Source: Palsa-1248 sp963737835 (GTDB taxonomy: Bacteria; Gemmatimonadota; Gemmatimonadetes; Gemmatimonadales; Gemmatimonadaceae). Taken from it: a DNA stretch of 64,000 bases. Both the position numbers and the translations under genes were made by a program. Positions 8,110 to 16,700 of this stretch are shown here, piece by piece (the stretch's first letter is position 1; every line of letters begins with the position of its first letter). Where the stretch lies: assembly GCA_963737835.1 (NCBI GenBank), contig CAVTUH010000001.1:2666001-2730000 (forward strand). The letters are read 5' to 3'. A model generated the notes under the pieces. It was not told where the DNA came from. It did no database searches and saw only the letters and a program-made list of their open reading frames with translations.

Positions 8110-9498
8110 ATGCTTCGAAGCCCTGTCGGCGCGGCACGTTACGGGCGGTGGTGGGTCGGTGTTGCGGCGCTTCTGATTGGCATTCCGGGACGGGGGGCGC
8201 TCGCGCAGGCCGGGGCGGTTGCGACCGTCGGGCGCGCAGCGGCGACGGGCGAGCGCCCCAGTGCCGAAAGCTTCGTCCCCCTCACTCGGACGGCCGCCAT
8301 CGACACCGCGCTCATTCGCGGCGCGCGACTGGCGCTGGCGCGCGCCGATTCGCTCATGGCGCGCGCGCTGCTCGGGACGGCGCGTGAATATCCCAATCCC
8401 GTCGCGAATCTGACCTATACGCGCGACGAGCCCCACTACCACGGCATTCTCAACTTCGCGTTCGACTATCCCTGGGTCCGCGACGCCCGTGTGCGCGCGG
8501 CGGATGCGGGCTACCGATCCGCGACCTATCGCTACGCCTTCGAACGAGCGGCGGCCCAGTTCGAGGTCGACACGATGTATACGCGCGCACTCGCGGCGCT
8601 CGCGCATGCGCGCGTCTCGGGCCGCAACGCCCTCGATGCGGACAGTCTCCGACGGCTGGCGGTCATCCGCCGGGAGTCGGGCAATGCCAGCGACATGGAC
8701 GTGGAGCTGGCGAGCGTCAACGCTGGCCAGCAGATCAACGTTGCAGCGTCCGATTCACTCGCGGCGCTCGGCGCGCTCCTGGATCTTCAGGCGATCGTCG
8801 GCCTGCCGGCCGATCGTCAGGTCGTCGCGCTGGCCGACACGCTCGGGGTGCCCGACACGACCAGGCTCGCGTCCAATGCCGGCGGCGCATCGCTGCAATT
8901 CACGCGAGGCGGCGGTGCACCGCGCCAGCCGACGCCTGCTGCGGCGCCGGGAGGAGTCCCGGGGTCGAGCGAGGTGCCGCTGCAGGTCGCCGCGGCCCAG
9001 GCCGCGCTCCAATCGGAGGAGTCAAACCTCTCACTCGCTCGCGGCTCCCTGCTCGCGCAGCCGTCGTTTCAGGCTGGGGTCGAGTACGGGGACCCCACGC
9101 AGCCGTTCTTGTTGCCGACCTTCGGGTTTTCGATCCCGCTGCCCCTCTTCAATCGCAATGGGGGCGAGATTCAGTTGGCCACGGCGAGCCGCGACCGCGC
9201 GGTCGCGGAGCTCGACCTGGCCCGCCGTGAAGCCGCGGCGCAGTCGGCGCAGGCGCGGCGGGAACTGCACATCGCACTATCGCGCGCAGAGCGAGATCGC
9301 GAACTGTTGGCGGCGGCTCAACGCGTAGTGGCCGGCTCCTTGACCGCGTTTGCTGAAGGCGCCACGGCGCTGCCGAGCGTTCTCGAAGCGCAGCGCAGTG
9401 CCCGTGAGGCCTTGGGGCAGTACGTCGACGATCTCGCGGCCGCCAATATGGCGGCCGGCGAAGTGCGACTCTTCAAACTCAGCGCCACGTCGCGATGA
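8110..9498 (+). CDS. TolC-family outer-membrane efflux protein
   Basis: A 462-residue outer-membrane channel subunit. A signal peptide (about residues 1-33, ending ALAQA) precedes two TolC-type helical repeats, with the characteristic 'L..A..NP' start (REYPNPVANLTYT), coiled-coil segments, and the SIPLPLFNRNGGEI strand typical of CzcC/CusC-like members. A low-complexity Pro/Gly insert occurs near residues 265-290. A TAGCGT hexamer lies 6 bases before the ATG with no Shine-Dalgarno, hinting at a leaderless transcript. The stop overlaps the next start (ATGA), so it forms an operon with the adaptor and pump. Confidence 0.9.
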   Translation: MLRSPVGAARYGRWWVGVAALLIGIPGRGALAQAGAVATVGRAAATGERPSAESFVPLTRTAAIDTALIRGARLALARADSLMARALLGTAREYPNPVANLTYTRDEPHYHGILNFAFDYPWVRDARVRAADAGYRSATYRYAFERAAAQFEVDTMYTRALAALAHARVSGRNALDADSLRRLAVIRRESGNASDMDVELASVNAGQQINVAASDSLAALGALLDLQAIVGLPADRQVVALADTLGVPDTTRLASNAGGASLQFTRGGGAPRQPTPAAAPGGVPGSSEVPLQVAAAQAALQSEESNLSLARGSLLAQPSFQAGVEYGDPTQPFLLPTFGFSIPLPLFNRNGGEIQLATASRDRAVAELDLARREAAAQSAQARRELHIALSRAERDRELLAAAQRVVAGSLTAFAEGATALPSVLEAQRSAREALGQYVDDLAAANMAAGEVRLFKLSATSR

Positions 9499-10661
9499 CT
9501 CACCGTCTCGTTCCAACGATCGCGTGCCTCGCCGCCACCCTGGTATCGGCGTGCGGACGCGGGAAAGCCCCCGAGGATGGCGCCGCCAAGGCCGCCACGC
9601 TGGCGACGGCAGCCGATTCGGACTCGACCCGCGAGAAGCCGGCGGGCGAAGATGCGGCCAAGGAAGAGGTGTCCAAGGGTGGCGAGGAAGATGCCGCTCC
9701 CGCACCGGTCGTCGGAGCCAAGACGGCGGCGGCGACCCTCGAGCGCTTCGACGAGACGCTCATTGTGATCGGATCCGTCAATCCGCGCCCGGGCCACTAC
9801 GCGGAGCTCTCCGCTCCCGGGCCGACTCGTGTGATGCACATCTACGTTGGGGCGGGGGACGTGGTCGCGTCGGGCGATCCACTCGTGGAGTTCGACCGCG
9901 CTCCGTTCGATGCGGCGGCCGCGGGCGCGCGCGCGGCGCTCCTCGTCGCGCAACGCGCTTATGATCGTGCGCAACGCCTGTCGGCAGCCGGCGTGGTGGC
10001 GCGCAAGGATGTGGACCAGGCGGCAGCGGATCTGGCGCAGGCGCAGACCACGGACGTGACCGCGCGGCGCTCTCAGGAACTCGCGACCTTGCGTGCGCCG
10101 CTCGCCGGTGTCGTGACCCATATGTCGGCGATCCTCGGCGCATCGGTCGATGCGGCGGCGCCCGTCGTGGGCGTGGCGGATCCCGGCGCGCTCGATATCG
10201 TCCTCGGTGTGTCGCCGCGCGAGGCGCCTCGCCTGCGGCGCGGGGACTCCGTGGAGGTCACTGCGGGCCAGAGCGGGCTCGTAGGCGAGCCGCTCGGGCA
10301 CGGTGTGGTCGTCGCTGTGGGCGTCGTGCTCGACACCACCTCTCGCACCATCCCCGTCCGCGCCCACATCGCGCACCCGACCCGCGCGCTCATGATCGGT
10401 GAGACCGTGAGCGGGCGAGTCACCACTGCGGTGCACCCGCACGCAGTCACGATTCCCGTGCAGGCGCTGGTACCGGATGGGGACGCCCTCAAGGTGTTCG
10501 TTGTCGGGCCCGACGGCATCGCGCACGCTCGCACGGTCTCGGTCGGGGGACGGACCGAGAGTCTGGCGGAGATCACCGACGGCCTGCACGCTGGCGAGCG
10601 GGTCGTGACCGATGGCGCCTTTGGCGTCGAGGACAGCGCCAAGGTAGTTCCGATCAAATGA
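9495..10661 (+). CDS. RND efflux periplasmic adaptor (membrane fusion protein), lipoprotein
   Basis: A 388-residue adaptor linking the RND pump to TolC. A lipoprotein signal with lipobox LVSAC gives a predicted mature N-terminal Cys near residue 20. A charged low-complexity linker follows (about 25-80). Then come the lipoyl/barrel-sandwich half (YVGAGDVVASGDPLVEFD), a helical hairpin, the second lipoyl half (LRAPLAGVVTHM) and a beta-barrel domain. It overlaps both neighbours by ATGA, giving a tight tolC-like / adaptor / pump operon. Confidence 0.9.
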   Translation: MTHRLVPTIACLAATLVSACGRGKAPEDGAAKAATLATAADSDSTREKPAGEDAAKEEVSKGGEEDAAPAPVVGAKTAAATLERFDETLIVIGSVNPRPGHYAELSAPGPTRVMHIYVGAGDVVASGDPLVEFDRAPFDAAAAGARAALLVAQRAYDRAQRLSAAGVVARKDVDQAAADLAQAQTTDVTARRSQELATLRAPLAGVVTHMSAILGASVDAAAPVVGVADPGALDIVLGVSPREAPRLRRGDSVEVTAGQSGLVGEPLGHGVVVAVGVVLDTTSRTIPVRAHIAHPTRALMIGETVSGRVTTAVHPHAVTIPVQALVPDGDALKVFVVGPDGIAHARTVSVGGRTESLAEITDGLHAGERVVTDGAFGVEDSAKVVPIK

Positions 10662-13600
10662 AACTCTTCGATGCGCTGGACTCCCAGCGTCGATTCATCT
10701 ACCTCCTCGTCGGCGTGCTGAGCGCGGCTGGGCTGTGGGCAGCGACGCGCCTCCCCTCGGCGATCTACCCGGAGCTCACCTTCCCGCGCGTGACGATCGT
10801 CGCGCAAGGCTCCACGCTCGGCGCCCGGCAAGTGGTGTTCAGCATTACGCGGCCGATCGAGGAAGCGGTGAGCGTCGTGCCGGGTGTGATTCGAGTGCAG
10901 ACGCGATCGATTCGCGGATCCGTCGAGACGAACATCACGTTCGCGCCGCACACTGACATGATCTACGCGCTACAGCTCGTGCAGGCGCGCGTGAACGAAG
11001 TCCGAGGGGAGTTGCCGCCCGGCCTCGACATCGAGGTGGAGCGCCTCACGCCGTCGCTGTTCCCGATCCTGTCGTACAACCTGCAGGGCGGGGATGCCGC
11101 CACGCTGTACGATGTCGCGCGGTACCAGATCAAGCCCGTCGTCTCGCGGGTCCCGGGGGTGGGCCGGGTCGAGGTGCAGGGCACCGATGTGCGCGAGGTC
11201 GAAGTGGTCTGCGATCCCGATCGACTGGCCGGCCAGGGCATCTCCTACGACGATGTCGCGGCGGCGATCAAGCAGGCCACATCGGTCGATGCCGTCGGTC
11301 GACTCGCGCAGAACTACAAGCAGTACCTCGTCGTCACGGATGCCGAAGCGCACAGCCCCGACGACATCGCCAATGTCGTGGTCACGCCGACAGCGGGCGC
11401 CGGGTTGCGCGTGCGGGACCTGTGCCGGGTCGGGATGGGCACGGAGGATCACACGCACGTGGTCGCCGGCGACGGGAAGCCGGCGGCGCTCATGTACATC
11501 TCGCGTCAAATCGGCGGTAACACGGTCGCGGTCGCGGACAGTGTCGCGGGGGTGATGCGCGCGCTCGCGCCGGCCCTGCCACCGGGATCGCATCTCAAGG
11601 TGGTCTACGACCAGGCGGCGCTTGTCCGTGACGCCGTCGCCTCGGTCCGTGACGCAATGCTGGTCGGTGCTGCGCTCGCCATCGTGATCCTGCTCGTGTT
11701 TCTGCGCCATGGGGTGATCACGGCCATCAGCGCGACGTCGATCCCGCTGACACTGGCGATCACGGTGTTCGTCATGCGCCTGGTCGGGCAGACCTTCAAC
11801 CTGATGACCCTGGGGGCAATGGCGATCGCCATCGGTCTCGTGATCGATGACGCCGTGGTGATCACGGAAAACATCGCCCGACACCTGACCTTCAGCCCGG
11901 ATCGCCGCTCGGCGGTGCGTGATGCCGTCCAGGAACTCATCTGGCCCGTTACGACGTCGACGATCACGACCGTTGTCGTGTTCCTTCCCCTTGGCCTTCT
12001 CGAGGGTGTCGTCGGGCAGTTCTTCATCGCCCTGTCGGTCACGCTCACGATCGCCGTACTGGTGTCTCTCGGGCTCGCGCTGACGATCATCCCGCTACTC
12101 GCAGCCCGGTTCGTGACGGCGGCCGACGCCGAAGGCGCGCCTCGGGACGCGCGGGGGGTGCTGGCTCGGGTCAGCCGATTCGTCGATGGCCTGGCTGACC
12201 GGTACGAGGCGGCGCTTGGCCGCGTCCTGCATCGACCGTTGCTGGTCGTCGGGGCCGCCGTCCTGCTCATTCTCGGTGGGATCGTCGCCTACCAGTTCGT
12301 CGGCACCGGGTTCCTGCCCGAGATGGATGAGGGTGCCTTTGTGTTGGACTACCTGAGTCCAGGCGGGACCGCGTTGGCGGAGACGGACCGCCAGGTGCAC
12401 ACCATCGAGCGCATCCTGATGTCGACGCCGGAAATCGTCGGCACATCGCGGCGCACGGGGGCCGAGCTCGGACTGTTCGCGACCTTGCAGAACCGCGGTG
12501 ACATCGTCGCTCGACTCGCACCGGTGAGCCAGCGGTCGCGCAGCACCGACGAAGTGATCGACGATGTGCGCGTGCGGGTCGCGCGGGCCGTCCCCCGCCT
12601 GCACGTCGAATTCGTGGAGATCCTGACCGACCTCATCAACGATCTGGAGGGCGCGGCACGGGCCGTCGAGATCAAGAATGTACGGAGAGCAGCTCGACCA
12701 GCTCGAGACCTACGCGACGGCGCTTGCGGCGCCAATGCAGAAGGTGGAGGGCCTGGCGGACCTGTTCTCCGGTGTGAGTGAACCGTCGGCCGAGATGTAT
12801 CTTCGGGTCAGTGGCCCGGAGGCGGCGCGCATCGGCATGACGCCGCAGCAGGTTGGGGCCGACGTGAGCGGATCGCTGTTGGGGGTGGATGCCGGTCAGA
12901 TCCGCCTCGACGACCGCGCGATCGACGTGCGGGTTCGCGCGCCTGACTCGGTGCGCTACGACGCATTGCGACTGGGTTCGCTCCCCGTCATGGGACAGGC
13001 GCGGCGTCCGACGCCGCTCAGCGCCGTCGCCTCGGTTCGCTCGTTGGACTCGCGGAGCGACCTGACACGTGAGAATCAGCAGCAGATGATCACGATGACG
13101 GCGGACGTCGATCAACGCTCCCTGGGTGACGTGATGACCGACGTGAAGCGCATCCTGGCGGCGCACCCGCCGCCGCCCGGCATTCGAGTCGAGCTCGGCG
13201 GTCAGTACGCCGGACAACAAGCGGCATTTCGCGCGTTGCTGGTCGTTCTCGCGCTCGCTGGCGTGAGTGTCGTCGCCGTGATGGTGATTCAGTTCCAATC
13301 GTTCGTCGAGCCGCTCGTCATCGTGCTCGCGGCGCCCATCTCCTTCGTTGGGGCGATCGTGCTACTACTGGTGACGCGCACGCCCTTCAACGTCTCGTCC
13401 TACATGGGTCTCATCCTGCTCGTGGGGCTCATTGTGAAGAACGGCATCATCCTGCTCGACTTCACCCGGCTGCGGATGCGGACGGAGGGCGTTCCGCTCG
13501 AGGTGGCGATCCGCGAGGCGGCTCGGACGCGCCTCCGGCCGATCCTCATGACCACTCTCTGCACGCTGTTTGGCCTCCTGCCCTTGGCGCTGGGTCTCGG

Positions 13601-13727
13601 CACCGGGAGCGAGCTGCAACGCCCGCTGGCGATCGCCGTGATTGGCGGCCTGGCGTTGTCGACTCCTATCACCCTGTTCGTCGTACCGACGCTGGTCGTC
13701 CGCGCACGGCGCGGACGACCCGCGTAG
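10658..13727 (+). CDS. RND efflux pump permease (CusA/CzcA/AcrB superfamily), interrupted by a +1 frameshift
   Basis: The reading frame from 10658 runs coherently to about 12675 (LTDLINDLEGAARAVEIK), then sense continues in the next frame as YGEQLDQLETYATALAAPM to the stop at 13727. Deleting one A in AAGAATG (around 12675-12680) restores one protein of about 1022 residues, the normal RND length. Twelve membrane segments are expected. The proton-relay segment IAIGLVIDDAVVITENIARH has the DD pair of the superfamily rather than the 'DG' of classic heavy-metal pumps, so the substrate is uncertain. As written the gene is broken; a sequencing error is at least as likely as real decay because both halves are well preserved. 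Confidence 0.85.
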
Positions 13728-13860
13728 AGAGGAGATCGGAGAGAGGAGAAAGGAGGCCAAAGGCTGAGAAGCCCCCGGAGCAACTTGGTCGTTTGGCTCT
13801 CCTTTCTCCTTTCACCTGTCTCCTTTCTCGTGGTGCAGACGGCCGACGGCCGTCTGCACC
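13728..13860. repeat. Compound hairpin element: purine-rich inverted arms plus perfect 13-bp palindrome
   Basis: Directly after the pump's TAG (13725-13727) a purine-rich arm with GAGAGGAGAAAGGAG units (13728-13755) is matched by its pyrimidine complement CTCTCCTTTCTCCTTTC at 13797-13830. Immediately after it, 13832-13860 is a perfect palindrome with arms GGTGCAGACGGCC and a 3-base loop. The hairpins could end or stabilise the efflux transcript. The same AGAAAGGAGA arms recur at 40030, 50550, 51725 and 61330. Confidence 0.85.
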
Positions 13861-13912
13861 GCGCGGCATGCAGCGTGCAGCGTCATGCGGGCACTTACAA
13901 GGGGGGTGACAC

Positions 13913-14383
13913 GTGGAGCGTACCGAGCAGCAAGGCGGCAGGTCCGAGCGCGGCGCGATGGACGCCGGCAGGACTGGGGCGCAAGGCGGAGCTGAAGCAA
14001 TCCAGGCCGGCAGCGCGGCGAACGCCCCGCGGAGTGCGCGGGCTGAACCTCTGCGCGACGCCAAGGACAAGATCAACGACACGAAGTCGACGATCGCCGA
14101 TAAGCTGGAAACGGGCGCCGGCACGCTCCGCTCGCGCACGCGCGAGGGTGCGGAGCGCGTCGCTGCGGCCACTTCCGACCTGGGAGCCGCTGCCACGCAG
14201 CGGCTGCAGAACTACTCAGACACGGTGGCGACCCGAATGGAGCGGACCGCCGGATGGCTGCGCCGCCGGGACGTCGGCGATTTTGGCGACAACGTCGTGC
14301 AGCAAGTACAGAAGCATCCCGTTCGCACACTGCTCATCGCCCTTGGCATAGGCTACCTCCTCGGTCGGTCGCTGTCGGACTAG
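13913..14383 (+). CDS. DUF883/ElaB-like membrane-anchored protein
   Basis: A 156-residue protein with a long polar, Ala/Arg/Glu-rich helical region containing KDKINDTKSTIADKLETGAG and a C-terminal glycine-containing membrane helix VRTLLIALGIGYLLGRSLSD. This matches the layout of DUF883/ElaB-type and related stress-associated inner-membrane proteins. The start is GTG at 13913, preceded by a GGGGGG-rich ribosome site. It heads a run of three small genes (with the holin-X/DUF3618 protein and a 59-residue protein) often seen together in soil bacteria. The precise role is unknown. Confidence 0.65.
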   Translation: MERTEQQGGRSERGAMDAGRTGAQGGAEAIQAGSAANAPRSARAEPLRDAKDKINDTKSTIADKLETGAGTLRSRTREGAERVAAATSDLGAAATQRLQNYSDTVATRMERTAGWLRRRDVGDFGDNVVQQVQKHPVRTLLIALGIGYLLGRSLSD

Positions 14384-14418
14384 CAACTCGGCCCGGGTGA
14401 CAGGGACAGGGGGAGCCA

Positions 14419-15048
14419 ATGGACCGCGAAGTTCAGCTCTCCGACGGCCAAACAAGCCCAAGCGACGCGCGTCGTGGACTCGGCGTTCTCCTTGGGGAGC
14501 TGGCGAGGGGTACAGCCGAGCTCGTGCGGCATGAGGCGCGTCTCATCCAAGTCGAGCTCGGCAACCTGGCAGGTCTCGCCGCGCGCGGATCCTTTCGCGT
14601 GGCAGCCGGAAGCGTACTGCTCCTGCTGGGCGGCTTGGCCGTACTCGTCGGACTCGTGTTCCTGATTGGCGAACCATGGATCGTGGGCCGGTACTGGCTT
14701 GCAGCGCTGATCGTGTCCGCGCTCTCCGGGATCGTGGCCGCGATCGCCGTGTCGCGGGGAGCGCGGCTATTCTCGGTCGCGCGGCTCCGGCCGGCGCAGA
14801 CGCTCGAGACCCTCAAGGAGGACGCGGAATGGTTGACACGCCAGAATGCAGTCCGACGCGACATCGAAGTAACTCGAGAGCGAATGTCGACGACCTTGGC
14901 CGAACTCGAGCAGAAAGTGAACGTCATGCAACAGATTCGCGATCATCCGTGGACTGCGCTCGGGATCGCGGTCGGCGCCGGTGCTGCACTCGGAGTGGCC
15001 AGCAACCGCTATCGAGGGTCTGAACAGAATGATGCCGCCGCCAGGTGA
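14419..15048 (+). CDS. Holin-X (DUF1469)-type membrane protein fused to DUF3618
   Basis: A 209-residue protein. Residues about 15-125 fit the 'phage holin family / holin-X' DUF1469 pattern: an amphipathic helix LGELARGTAELVRHEARL followed by two membrane segments (about 57-80 and 88-112). Residues about 145-195 carry the DUF3618 signature RRDIEVTRERMSTTLAELEQKV and a C-terminal hydrophobic helix HPWTALGIAVGAGAALGVA. The two domains are usually separate adjacent genes, so this is a fusion. Despite the name, the family is chromosomal and there is no phage context. A GGGGGAG site precedes the ATG. Confidence 0.8.
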   Translation: MDREVQLSDGQTSPSDARRGLGVLLGELARGTAELVRHEARLIQVELGNLAGLAARGSFRVAAGSVLLLLGGLAVLVGLVFLIGEPWIVGRYWLAALIVSALSGIVAAIAVSRGARLFSVARLRPAQTLETLKEDAEWLTRQNAVRRDIEVTRERMSTTLAELEQKVNVMQQIRDHPWTALGIAVGAGAALGVASNRYRGSEQNDAAAR

Positions 15049-15058
15049 GGAGCGGAGC

Positions 15059-15238
15059 ATGCTGCGTGAGGAGTGGAGCAGGCCGGTACTGCGGCAGCAG
15101 AAGAGCCGCGTCGCCGGCGTGATCGACGGGATCATGGTGTATCTGCTTCGCGGTCTCCGGCAGGTCGCGGAGCAGCAGATTGACAGCGTGATAGGCGATC
15201 TCAGGTCATCGCTCAGCAAGCCCCGGGTGGAGACTTGA
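15059..15238 (+). CDS. Small (59-residue) protein downstream of the holin-X/DUF3618 gene
   Basis: A short basic/amphipathic protein MLREEWSRPVLRQQK... with a moderately hydrophobic middle (VAGVIDGIMVYLLRGL) and a C-terminal helix. The ATG at 15059 is chosen because AGGAGCGG lies just before it and the upstream gene ends at 15048; ATG codons at 15029 and 15032 in the same frame are alternatives. It completes the three-gene cluster. The TGA stop (15236-15238) is also the first three bases of the repeat element that follows. Confidence 0.55.
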   Translation: MLREEWSRPVLRQQKSRVAGVIDGIMVYLLRGLRQVAEQQIDSVIGDLRSSLSKPRVET

Positions 15239-15292
15239 ACGGCGGGTTTGGGGGCGGGCGCTAAAGCGCCCGTCCCCAGACCCCGCCGTTCA
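15236..15292. repeat. Hairpin element with TGAACGGCGG ends lying exactly between two convergent stop codons
   Basis: The 57-base element has inverted ends TGAACGGCGG and CCGCCGTTCA, arms GGGTTTGGGG / CCCCAGACCC, and a central GGGCGCTAAAGCGCCC palindrome. The left TGA is the stop of the 59-residue gene, and the right TCA is the complement of the TGA stop of the converging ABC permease. No base between the two genes lies outside the element. It could serve as a bidirectional terminator or roadblock, though no T-tract is present. Confidence 0.9.
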
Positions 15293-16573
15293 GCTCCTCG
15301 CCACCCACCGTGCCAGCTCCCGCAGGCTTGGCCGCTTGCCGTACATGAGCAGGCCCACGCGATAAATGCGCGCGGCGACCCATACGGCGACGACGCAGCC
15401 CAGCGCGACGCCGCAGAGGGTGCCGGCGATCTCGTACCACGGGACCTGGACGACGGTCATGCGGACGGGCATGAGGATCGGGGCACTGAAGGGAAACCAC
15501 GATGCAAATCGTGCGAGCGCGCCGTTGGGCTCGACCAGGACTGGCGGAATCAACACGACGGCGCAGATCACGACCATCGTCACCGGAAGCGCCGCCTGCT
15601 GGGCGTCATCCTGGTTGCTCACCATGGCCCCCATGGCGGCAAAGAGCGCGGCGTAGGCGAGGAAGCCGAGCGCGAGGAGCAACACGAGGGCGATGCCGGT
15701 GCCGAGCTCGATCGAAGGCAATGGAATCGCCGGGGAGTCCAGGCCGAATCGTGCGAGCACCACATCGCGAAGGCGATAGACCACGGTCGACAGCACCGCC
15801 CACGCGGCCACCTGCGTGAGGGCCACCCCGCTGACACCGATGACCTTGCCGGCGAGCAGTGTGTCGGGGGGAGCACTCGCGACCACCACTTCGGCCACGC
15901 GCGTCGATTTCTCGTCGACCACGCCCCGAAGAATGACGTTGCCGTAGATCACGATCATGGTGTAGAGCATGAAGCCGAGCGTGTACGCGACGATCGCGCT
16001 CAGCATCCCGGAGCCACCGCGTCCGCGGTCGGTGATCCGGTCGGCCGTCACCCGCGTCTGGAGAGCGGTCAGCTGTTGGCTGCGCGCGGGCGACAGTCCT
16101 TCGCGCTCCAGCCGCTGCGCGAGAATCGCCCGGCGCACGATCTGCGTGAGCAGGTCGATGTCGCCGATGGCCGACGCGTTGCGCCCGGCGTAGTGCACGT
16201 CGCCGCCGCCCAACGCCGCGCTGTCGAGCACGAGATATCCGACGCGCCGGTGGTGCATGACCTCGCGCGTGGCGGAGTCCTCCGCCGCGGCGAGATCGTG
16301 CGGCTCGACCTGGCGAACGACCGCGCGCATCGTGTCGCCCTGGGGGCCGAGACGGAGCACGCTCGCCACGCGGTGTCCGAGATCGGTGCCGGTCGCATCG
16401 AGCACGAGGATGTGGGAGACGTCCACCGAGGCATGCGCCTGATTCGTGAGCACCAGCGGCACGATGATGATCAACCCGAAGAACAGCGGTCCGGCAATCG
16501 TGGCGAAAAAGAACCAGCGGGACCGGATCCGCTCCATGTACTCGCGGCGGGCGATGGCCCAGAATTTCTTCAT
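15290..16573 (-). CDS. NatB-like ABC exporter permease
   Basis: A 427-residue inner-membrane permease of the ABC-2/NatB group (COG1668-like). The N-terminus MKKFWAIARREYMERIRSRW leads into the first membrane helix (FFFATIAGPLFFGLIIIVPL). A large extracytoplasmic region (about 45-190) is followed by five or so C-terminal membrane helices, with the conserved SxRVAEVVVASAPPDTLLAGK segment and the VSNQDDAQQAALPVTM motif between helices. It is partnered with the ATPase encoded just upstream on the same strand. The ATG lies directly against a GGGGTTTGGGG repeat element, which leaves no normal ribosome binding site. The substrate may be sodium or a drug; this cannot be decided. Confidence 0.88.
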   Translation of the reverse strand: MKKFWAIARREYMERIRSRWFFFATIAGPLFFGLIIIVPLVLTNQAHASVDVSHILVLDATGTDLGHRVASVLRLGPQGDTMRAVVRQVEPHDLAAAEDSATREVMHHRRVGYLVLDSAALGGGDVHYAGRNASAIGDIDLLTQIVRRAILAQRLEREGLSPARSQQLTALQTRVTADRITDRGRGGSGMLSAIVAYTLGFMLYTMIVIYGNVILRGVVDEKSTRVAEVVVASAPPDTLLAGKVIGVSGVALTQVAAWAVLSTVVYRLRDVVLARFGLDSPAIPLPSIELGTGIALVLLLALGFLAYAALFAAMGAMVSNQDDAQQAALPVTMVVICAVVLIPPVLVEPNGALARFASWFPFSAPILMPVRMTVVQVPWYEIAGTLCGVALGCVVAVWVAARIYRVGLLMYGKRPSLRELARWVARS

Positions 16574-16694
16574 ACGGCGGGTTTGGGGTTTGGGGTCTGG
16601 GGTCTGGGGAAACAAACATTCAGGCCAGTAGCACAACGTGGCTCCCGGCCATGCGGTTTGTGCCACCCCAAACCCCAGACCCCAGACCCCAGTC
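16574..16694. repeat. Inverted-repeat element with G4-capable arms between the two ABC exporter genes
   Basis: The left arm (16574-16612) starts ACGGCGGG and continues as GGGGTTTGGGGTCTGGGG units; the right arm (16663-16691) is the complementary CCCCAAACCCCAGACCCC. Between them is AAACAAAC...GGCC...GGTTTGT. It can form a long hairpin in the bicistronic mRNA, and the arm has at least four runs of four Gs suited to a G-quadruplex. It occupies the place where the permease ribosome binding site should be. Confidence 0.88.
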
Positions 16695-16700
16695 GTCCCC

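Noticed and set aside
10658..13727. Two separate RND genes
   Set aside because: The two frames together equal one normal-length pump, the junction lies inside a conserved domain, and removing one base restores continuity.
14419..15048. Prophage lysis gene ('phage holin')
   Set aside because: The family name is historical; membrane protein with DUF3618, no endolysin, capsid, tail or integrase genes nearby.
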